In this document: positions 40,699-45,538 of the stretch, in pieces | How the letters are laid out: every line of letters starts with the position of its first letter | How positions within the stretch are numbered: the stretch's first letter is position 1 | Source of the DNA: an uncultured Eubacterium sp. | GTDB lineage: Bacteria > Bacillota > Clostridia > Lachnospirales > Lachnospiraceae | NCBI GenBank assembly: GCA_948579355.1 | Contig: CAPAOV010000022.1 | Span: forward strand, 1-45,538 | Direction: 5' to 3' | Length of the DNA: 45,538 nucleotides | Notes under the pieces: model-generated | The model's input: the letters and a program-made list of their open reading frames with translations, nothing else | What the model was told of the DNA's origin: nothing | Database searches by the model: none | Position numbers and translations under genes: made by a program

Positions 40699-41841
40699 TC
40701 AGTCTTTTTCTGATTGTTTTAAGGCATCCATAAATTTCTGGAATTTTTCTTTATCCTGATACGCTAAGTGATTTAAAATATCTTGTTGCTTCTCTTTCAT
40801 AAATTCCGTTGTATAGGAGCGCATGTTACGCAGTGTACGGGAATTGTATTTGCTGCTTTCTTCCTCGGCTCCCAGTACTTTCTGATAATGCTCAAAATGC
40901 AACTGCATTGCTTCTTTCAGTTCTTCAAAATGTCTGACCGCGTCATCGTATTTTTCAGCCCGCAAATCAGCTTGAAGAATGTATTTGTAAAGGTCTCTTG
41001 TAAATCCACGGCAGAAAGAAATCAAATCCGGATTTTTTGATAAAACCCGTATGATATCTAATCCCCACAAACCGAATTGAATGGCTGATTCCGGCTCGTC
41101 ATTATAGGCAAAACATTCCATTGCGTACAAAATTTCTTTATTTAGCGCTCTTGTAAAGTTTTGCAGGTTTTTCCGGAGAACCGTTTTCATGTCCTGCATA
41201 TCGTATTGCAAAAAGGTGAGCTGTGCGAGAATACTCTCCTGAAGCCGGTTTGAGCCTACGCTTGGTAACGTATTAATGTGTTCTCTGGCGCTGACATAAT
41301 CCTGCTCGTGAATATAAATCCACGCAAGTGCATAATGCGCCCGCTCTACAAATTCTTTATTTTCACAAAAGCGAATGATGTTTGTTCCGTATCGGAGAGC
41401 GGTATCCCGGAATTTCGGCCATTCATCTTTGATATATCCCTGAAAATGGACATAACGACTGAGATTTGCAGTACCCTCTGCATAGAAGCAGGAGATGACA
41501 TGGCTGGACGGGCTTCGCGACAGCAGGTCGTTCAAATAGTGGCACGCCTGCAGCGCTCTCTGTTCCGGAGCCTGATTCGAATGGTTTATTTCATCTAAAT
41601 GATTTTTGATTTCAATGTAATCCGCTTCTTCCTGACTGGTCTGTTCCAAACCAAAGAGTGCGTCTGTCGATATGGCCAGCACCTGTGCCAGAGGAACGAC
41701 TAAGGAGATGTCCGGCATTCCGATGCCGGATTCCCATCTGCTGACTGCCTGTGAGGTCACGCCGATTTGATAGGCAAGTTCCTCCTGCGTCAGACCGAGT
41801 TTTTTTCGGGCGGCTTTGATATTATTTCCTAATGCAATCAT
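40699..41841 (-). CDS. XRE-family regulator with helical TPR-like C-terminal domain
   Basis: A 380-residue protein. The N-terminal Cro/CI-type helix-turn-helix (about 5-62) is AARKKLGLTQEELAYQIGVT followed by SQAVSRWESG. The rest (about 70-380) is alpha-helical with TPR-like pairs (RAHYALAWIYIHEQDYVSAREHI; AMECFAYNDEPESAIQFGLWGLDII; YKYILQADLRAEKYDDAVRHFEEL). This build resembles peptide-sensing Rgg/PlcR-like or stress regulators, but no neighbouring signal peptide gene is visible. The start is ATG 41841; AAAGGAAAGGAG lies 12-20 bp upstream, somewhat far. Its promoter is at 41898-41926. Confidence 0.85.
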   Translation of the reverse strand: MIALGNNIKAARKKLGLTQEELAYQIGVTSQAVSRWESGIGMPDISLVVPLAQVLAISTDALFGLEQTSQEEADYIEIKNHLDEINHSNQAPEQRALQACHYLNDLLSRSPSSHVISCFYAEGTANLSRYVHFQGYIKDEWPKFRDTALRYGTNIIRFCENKEFVERAHYALAWIYIHEQDYVSAREHINTLPSVGSNRLQESILAQLTFLQYDMQDMKTVLRKNLQNFTRALNKEILYAMECFAYNDEPESAIQFGLWGLDIIRVLSKNPDLISFCRGFTRDLYKYILQADLRAEKYDDAVRHFEELKEAMQLHFEHYQKVLGAEEESSKYNSRTLRNMRSYTTEFMKEKQQDILNHLAYQDKEKFQKFMDALKQSEKD

Positions 41842-41881
41842 ATATAGTATTGCTCCTTTCCTTTAATCTAATTTTTTAATT

Positions 41882-41926
41882 CGGTACCGTGGTTTAAACT
41901 ATATCACAGTCCTTGCGCTCATACAA
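41882..41926 (-). promoter_or_regulatory. Promoter of the XRE regulator
   Basis: Minus strand: TTGTAT (41921-41926), a 17-bp spacer and TATAGT (41898-41903). The palindrome CGGTACCG at 41882-41889 lies just downstream and could be an autoregulatory site. Confidence 0.6.
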
Positions 41927-41991
41927 ACAATTCACAATTTCCTGCTACTAAAGTCTGTATTGATTTTCGCCAAAGATTGCGGCAGGTGCGA

Positions 41992-42020
41992 TTGATTTTT
42001 TTATGCGAAGACGGTATACT
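41992..42020 (+). promoter_or_regulatory. Promoter of the glycerophosphodiesterase gene
   Basis: TTGATT (41992-41997), a 17-bp spacer and TATACT (42015-42020), 33 bp before ATG 42054. Confidence 0.75.
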
Positions 42021-42053
42021 AAAAATAGTAATAAAAAGAGGAGGATATCCTTC

Positions 42054-42791
42054 ATGGAGATAAAGAGAATTGCCCATCGGGGTTTTAGTTCCGAGGCGCC
42101 CGAAAACAGTTACATTTCGTTTGCATTGGCGGCAGAGGGAGATTTTTATGGTATTGAATGTGATGTCTGGAAAAGTAAGGATGGCGTCTTTGTCGTCTCT
42201 CATGATGGGAATATGGAAAGGATGTACGGAATCGATGCCTATATTCCGGACATGACATATGATGAACTGAAAAATTATCCGCTTATCCGCGGGCGGAAAC
42301 GATTATCGCACCCGCAGCAGTATCTTCTTCCGCTGACCGGATATTTATCTATCCTGCAGCGCACGCAGAGGAAGATGGCAGTCGTCGAGCTTAAGATGGA
42401 TTACACAACTGTAGAATTAGGAGAAATCGTTGGTTTGATAAAGCAGTATGGTCTATATGAGAGAACGGTATTTATCAGCCTGTATGGAAGCGTGCTCATT
42501 CGTTTAAAGGATGAACTGGGGTTTCCGGCAGAGCGGCTGCAATATGTGTACGGGGCTGTTTCTGCCAATAAATTTATTCCCGTAAATATGGATTTGGAGC
42601 GCTGGCTCATGGAGAACCGTATTCATTTGGATGCCCGTCATACTCTTGTGAGCAGAGGAACAGTCATGCGCCTGCACGAGGCAGGACTTATAGTAAATGT
42701 CTGGACGGTGAATAAGAGGGAGGATATGCGGCGCATGCTATATGATGTGGGTGTTGACATGGTGACGACAGAATATTATTATGAATGTTAA
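42054..42791 (+). CDS. Glycerophosphodiester phosphodiesterase
   Basis: A 245-residue GDPD-domain enzyme that hydrolyses glycerophosphodiesters to glycerol-3-phosphate and an alcohol. The catalytic parts of the TIM barrel are seen: IAHRGFSSEAPENS (His, Arg, Glu, Asn), GIECDVWKSKDG (Glu-x-Asp metal ligands), FVVSHDGNMER (catalytic His), VELKMDY (Glu, Lys), and the closing VNVWTVNKREDMRRM. There is no signal peptide, so it is cytoplasmic. ATG 42054 follows AGAGGAGGA. The following DUF308 gene is 57 bp downstream and may be cotranscribed. Confidence 0.92.
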   Translation: MEIKRIAHRGFSSEAPENSYISFALAAEGDFYGIECDVWKSKDGVFVVSHDGNMERMYGIDAYIPDMTYDELKNYPLIRGRKRLSHPQQYLLPLTGYLSILQRTQRKMAVVELKMDYTTVELGEIVGLIKQYGLYERTVFISLYGSVLIRLKDELGFPAERLQYVYGAVSANKFIPVNMDLERWLMENRIHLDARHTLVSRGTVMRLHEAGLIVNVWTVNKREDMRRMLYDVGVDMVTTEYYYEC

Positions 42792-42848
42792 TGTTGGCTG
42801 GAAAGACAGTAAATTTGCATTCGATGATGGAAATGGAGGTAATGTGAA

Positions 42849-43436
42849 ATGAAATTATTAAAGCGAATCAAATGGAATTTAATTGCTATTGCAGTAGCAT
42901 TTATTGCTTTAGGCGTAGTCCTGATTATTTTTCCTGCGGAGGTAATGAAGACAGCCTGTTATATAATGGCTGCGCTGTTGATTATTATTGGTGTTATCTC
43001 TCTTATAAACTATTTGCGTAAGGATATCGTGGGCATCATTTACCGCTACGATTTAGTAGTGGGACTTAGCTGTGTCCTCGGCGGCATTTTGGTAATTATA
43101 AAGATAAACGATTTAATTATGCTCATTCCGGTAATTCTTGGTTTTCTTGTAACAATCAGCGGAATATTGAAAATGCAAAATTCAGTCGATATGCTGCGTC
43201 TCGGGAATGGGGTATGGCATGTGACATTTGGACTTGCCATTGCCAATATTGTCTTCGGTATTGTGCTTCTCATCAATCCATTCGCCGCTGAACTGCACGT
43301 TATGCTAATGGGGATTGCCCTGATTTACAGCGGTCTGACAGATATTTTTGTGACGGTGGCAATATCGAAAAAATTGTCGGAGATGGAAAAGAATTTGCCG
43401 GCAGTGAGAGATGAGGAAAAGCTTCAGGATATGTAA
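42849..43436 (+). CDS. DUF308 family (HdeD-like) membrane protein
   Basis: A 195-residue protein with about six short membrane helices in three pairs (LIAIAVAFIALGVVLIIFP; ACYIMAALLIIIGVISLI; LVVGLSCVLGGILVII; LIPVILGFLVTISGIL; VTFGLAIANIVFGIVLLINP; VMLMGIALIYSGLTDIFV), the repeated pattern of DUF308/HdeD proteins. The tail after residue 180 is polar and acidic. The molecular role of the family is not established beyond acid-resistance links for E. coli HdeD. GGAGG at 42834-42838 lies ahead of the ATG. Confidence 0.85.
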   Translation: MKLLKRIKWNLIAIAVAFIALGVVLIIFPAEVMKTACYIMAALLIIIGVISLINYLRKDIVGIIYRYDLVVGLSCVLGGILVIIKINDLIMLIPVILGFLVTISGILKMQNSVDMLRLGNGVWHVTFGLAIANIVFGIVLLINPFAAELHVMLMGIALIYSGLTDIFVTVAISKKLSEMEKNLPAVRDEEKLQDM

Positions 43437-43563
43437 TAATTTCCCTCCATATTGCCGGACGGTGGACATCGGATATGCGCTTTGCCCCTTTCTGGACTCG
43501 GTGAACCCGCCCGTATTCCTGAATGGAGTTTTGGATAACATATAACCTCGCTTCTTCTGAAAC

Positions 43564-43586
43564 CTCTCTTGTGAGAGCGTTTTTTT
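43564..43586 (+). terminator. Terminator after the DUF308 gene
   Basis: CTCTC-TTGT-GAGAG (43564-43577), then CG and a run of seven T. It is the first of several elements in the 487-bp gene-free stretch 43437-43923; the 120 bp before it holds nothing I recognise. Confidence 0.75.
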
Positions 43587-43645
43587 ATTAATGCTGTGGC
43601 TTATTAGTGCTGTGGCTGAAAACGGTAGCATGTTACTTCTGAATC

Positions 43646-43674
43646 TTGACTTTTAAACGGGCATTTGCTAAACT
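43646..43674 (+). promoter_or_regulatory. Promoter of the putative SRP RNA
   Basis: TTGACT (43646-43651), a 17-bp spacer and TAAACT (43669-43674) preceded by TGC, an extended -10. A start at about 43681 coincides with the first base of the folded RNA below. Confidence 0.65.
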
Positions 43675-43680
43675 TATTTA

Positions 43681-43753
43681 ACAGAGTATCATATTCAGGT
43701 CGTCAGGGAAGCAGCGGATACGGTGGCTAAGCGATTCTGGTTGTGATTTTTTT
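43681..43753 (+). ncRNA. ffs: Probable small SRP RNA (4.5S-like) with altered apical loop
   Basis: Positions 43695-43715 match the bacterial SRP helix-8 core (UCAGGUCCGGAAGGAAGCAGC) at 17 of 21 positions. They keep the symmetric-loop strands CAGG (43696-43699) and AGCA (43710-43713). A flanking stem GTATC/GATAC (43686-43690 with 43717-43721) and an outer CAGA/TCTG pairing (43682-43685 with 43736-43739) close the fold. The seven-T run at 43747-43753 would end it. A promoter fits exactly. All mismatches fall in the apical loop, which reads GTCAGG instead of GGAA. The SRP RNA pairs with Ffh for membrane-protein targeting. Only a covariance search could confirm it. Confidence 0.6.
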
Positions 43754-43768
43754 ATCTTATAGGAAAGA

Positions 43769-43823
43769 CCGCTTTGTGCGGAGCGAGAATCAGCGAAACT
43801 GATTCTTAGAGAACTTTAGTTCT
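43769..43823 (+). other. Three tandem hairpins in the guaA upstream region
   Basis: CCGC/GCGG (43769-43772 with 43778-43781), AGAATCAG/CTGATTCT with a 5-nt loop (43786-43793 with 43799-43806), and AGAAC/GTTCT with a 4-nt loop (43810-43814 with 43819-43823). They are packed one after another and lead into the terminator at 43826. Confidence 0.6.
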
Positions 43824-43825
43824 TT

Positions 43826-43858
43826 GCGGCGCGGTTTTCAGCCGCCGTTTTTTTATTT
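43826..43858 (+). terminator. Terminator or attenuator upstream of guaA
   Basis: GCGGC (43826-43830) pairs with GCCGC (43841-43845), followed by CG and TTTTTTTATTTTTT. It lies 66 bp before guaA, so guaA either has a promoter in the short AT-rich gap or depends on readthrough. Confidence 0.75.
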
Positions 43859-43923
43859 TTTGGAGACGTATAGGCAAACGCTGTTCTCTTTATTTTATCA
43901 TTTTATCGAAGGAGGAAAAGACG

Positions 43924-45468
43924 TTGCATAAGGAGCTAGTTATTGTTTTGGATTTTGGCGGTCAGTACAACCAATTGGTAGCCCGCCGCGTACGTGAGTG
44001 TAATGTATACTGCGAAATTTATTCTTATAAAACGGATTTGGCAAAGATTCAGGAAATGAGGCCAAAAGGAATTATTTTGACCGGTGGCCCTAACAGTTGT
44101 TATGAAGAGGGCGCGCCTGCCTGTGATAAGGCTCTGTTTAAGATGGGTATTCCTATACTCGGGTTGTGCTACGGCGCACAGGTGATGATGCATGTGCTGG
44201 GCGGTACGGTAGAGAAAGCGCCGGTGCGTGAGTATGGCAAGACAAATGTACATGTAAATCCTTTATCTGCGCTCTTTTCTGATGTGCCGGAAGATACGGT
44301 TTGCTGGATGAGCCATTTTGATTACATATCCAAAACAGCGCCGGGATTTGATGTTTGTGCGCATACATCGGAATGTCCGGTGGCGGCAGCGGAAAATCCA
44401 AGTGAAAAATTGTATGCAATTCAGTTTCATCCGGAAGTCCTGCATACACAGTACGGAACGAAAATGTTATCTAATTTTGTATACAACGTCTGTGGCTGTT
44501 CCGGCGATTGGCGCATGGATGCATACGTTGAACAGCAAATCGAGGCATTGCGAGACAAAATCGGCTCCGGCCGTGTGCTCTGCGCGCTGTCCGGTGGTGT
44601 TGACAGCTCGGTAGCCGCGGTACTTCTCTCAAAAGCAATCGGCAGTCAGTTGACGTGCGTTTTTGTCGACCACGGATTACTTCGTAAAAATGAGGGCGAC
44701 GAAGTGGAGGCTGTCTTCGGTCCGGACGGCGACTATGACCTTAATTTTATCCGCGTCAATGCGCAGGAGCGTTTTTATGAGAAGCTGTCTGGGGTTGAAG
44801 AGCCGGAGGCGAAACGGAAAATAATCGGCGAAGAGTTTATTCGGGTTTTTGAACAGGAAGCGAAAAAGATTGGTAAGGTAGATTTTCTTGTGCAGGGAAC
44901 GATTTACCCGGACGTTGTGGAAAGCGGCCTCGGCGGGGAATCCGCCGTTATTAAGAGCCACCATAATGTGGGCGGACTTCCCGACACAGTTGATTTTAAG
45001 GAAATTATAGAGCCGCTCCGCGACCTTTTTAAAGATGAAGTCCGCAAGGTGGGATTGGAACTTGGCATTCCGGAATATCTTGTCTTTCGCCAGCCGTTTC
45101 CGGGGCCAGGCCTTGGGATTCGCATTATTGGCGAGATTAATGCGGAAAAGGTTCGGATTGTGCAGGATGCTGACGCTATCTATCGTGAGGAAATAGCAAA
45201 GGCCGGCCTTGATAAAGCAATAAATCAATACTTTGCCGCACTGACAAATATGCGGAGCGTGGGCGTTATGGGAGATGAGAGAACCTATGATTATGCCGTG
45301 GCATTGCGTGCCGTGAAGACGATTGATTTCATGACGGCGGAAAGCGCTGAAATTCCGTTTTCCGTGTTGCAGACGGTAATGACGAGGATAATAAATGAGG
45401 TCAGAGGCGTCAATCGAGTGCTGTATGATTTGACGAGTAAACCACCGGGAACGATAGAGTTCGAATAA
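43924..45468 (+). CDS. guaA: GMP synthase (glutamine-hydrolysing)
   Basis: A 514-residue enzyme making GMP from XMP with ATP and glutamine. The class I glutamine amidotransferase domain (about 1-195) has the nucleophile Cys in GLCYGAQVM and the His/Glu pair in FHPEVLH. The ATP pyrophosphatase domain has the PP-loop ALSGGVDSSV and VFVDHGLLRKNEGDEV. The C-terminal dimerisation domain has QPFPGPGLGIRIIGE and ends TSKPPGTIEFE, as in nearly all GuaA. The start is TTG 43924, with GAAGGAGGAAAAG upstream. The 3' end is a known integration site for mobile elements in Firmicutes. Confidence 0.97.
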   Translation: MHKELVIVLDFGGQYNQLVARRVRECNVYCEIYSYKTDLAKIQEMRPKGIILTGGPNSCYEEGAPACDKALFKMGIPILGLCYGAQVMMHVLGGTVEKAPVREYGKTNVHVNPLSALFSDVPEDTVCWMSHFDYISKTAPGFDVCAHTSECPVAAAENPSEKLYAIQFHPEVLHTQYGTKMLSNFVYNVCGCSGDWRMDAYVEQQIEALRDKIGSGRVLCALSGGVDSSVAAVLLSKAIGSQLTCVFVDHGLLRKNEGDEVEAVFGPDGDYDLNFIRVNAQERFYEKLSGVEEPEAKRKIIGEEFIRVFEQEAKKIGKVDFLVQGTIYPDVVESGLGGESAVIKSHHNVGGLPDTVDFKEIIEPLRDLFKDEVRKVGLELGIPEYLVFRQPFPGPGLGIRIIGEINAEKVRIVQDADAIYREEIAKAGLDKAINQYFAALTNMRSVGVMGDERTYDYAVALRAVKTIDFMTAESAEIPFSVLQTVMTRIINEVRGVNRVLYDLTSKPPGTIEFE

Positions 45469-45472
45469 ACAA

Positions 45473-45515
45473 AAATGCTTAGTAAACCCAGTGTTTATGC
45501 GGGTTTGCGGCATTT
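45473..45515. terminator. Nested inverted repeat after guaA (terminator or attachment-like site)
   Basis: AAATGC (45473-45478) pairs with GCATTT (45510-45515), and inside it AAACCC (45484-45489) pairs with GGGTTT (45501-45506). The plus-strand T-run is short; the minus-strand exit is TTTTTG. It lies 5 bp after the guaA stop. It may be a terminator or part of an integrated element's end; the window stops too soon to say. Confidence 0.5.
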
Positions 45516-45538
45516 CAAAAGGTCTTTTGATAACAAAT

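Noticed and set aside
43437..43560. T-box-like stretch (CGGTGAACCCGCC followed by a terminator)
   Set aside because: The resemblance to GGTGGNACCGCG is weak, no specifier or stem I features are seen, and no aminoacyl or amino-acid gene follows.
43590..43923. Purine or PRPP/ppGpp (ykkC-type) riboswitch before guaA
   Set aside because: The conserved core motifs of those classes could not be found on inspection; the SRP-like match explains part of the region better.
44677..45513. Long open frame on the minus strand (278 codons)
   Set aside because: It is antisense to guaA, which is certain, and shows no domain features.
1..45538. CRISPR array, tRNA or rRNA genes, insertion sequences
   Set aside because: No regularly spaced repeats, no cloverleaf-like tRNA sequence and no transposase or integrase coding region were seen on either strand.

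Overview
The window looks like a chromosome segment of a low-to-moderate GC Firmicute of class Clostridia, most likely Lachnospiraceae. I infer this from the AGGAGG-type ribosome sites, the near-consensus sigma-A promoters, the butyrate/4-hydroxybutyrate-type CoA-transferase, the many HD-GYP and chemosensory proteins, and the FeoAB, LacZ and small ferredoxin types. Assignment to a genus is not possible from sequence alone. Almost all genes are on the + strand. The exceptions are the solute-binding protein/HD-GYP pair (3923-6528), a Cu/Zn superoxide dismutase-like gene (37300-37803) and an XRE regulator (40699-41841).

Layout. 1-3859: the tail of an MFS transporter, then an autoregulated TetR gene overlapping a nucleoside phosphorylase, a small ferredoxin, a GNAT acetyltransferase and an SDR oxidoreductase. 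3923-6528 (minus): an orphan extracellular solute-binding lipoprotein followed by a membrane HD-GYP phosphodiesterase, probably a sensory pair. 6722-15092: an OmpR-type two-component system, then a lipoprotein, two ABC-2 type permeases, an ABC ATPase, a CARDB/Ig-like membrane-anchored surface protein and an FtsX/MacB-like membrane protein. This looks like a cell-envelope or peptide-transport cluster controlled by the two-component system. 15195-25477: a long co-directional signalling cluster of a receiver-HD-GYP protein, a PAS histidine kinase, a second receiver with a degenerate HD-GYP domain, CheR, CheB, CheY-like, CheA, CheW and a membrane chemoreceptor. No flagellar gene, CheC or CheD is visible.

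25678-34232: a CoA-transferase with a cre-like upstream site, a minimal soluble chemoreceptor, a sodium:neurotransmitter symporter family transporter, a TPR-like protein, and a putative operon of a truncated CbiE/CbiT-like methyltransferase, a GNAT protein, FeoA and FeoB (ferrous iron uptake). 34278-45468: a GH2 beta-galactosidase convergent with and overlapping a SodC-like gene, an SsuABC/TauABC-type transporter, a long bidirectional terminator, an XRE regulator, a glycerophosphodiesterase, a DUF308 membrane protein, a probable small SRP (4.5S) RNA with an unusual apical loop, tandem hairpins, and guaA. The 3' end of guaA is a known integration hotspot for mobile elements, and a nested inverted repeat follows it at the window edge.

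The strongest themes are cyclic-di-GMP turnover (two apparently active HD-GYP proteins and one apparently dead one) combined with a complete chemosensory core that may act on something other than flagella, and the two-component-regulated envelope cluster, whose first gene has tandem 11-bp-phased repeats where a -35 box should be. Base positions were read by eye. Functions are family-level inferences.
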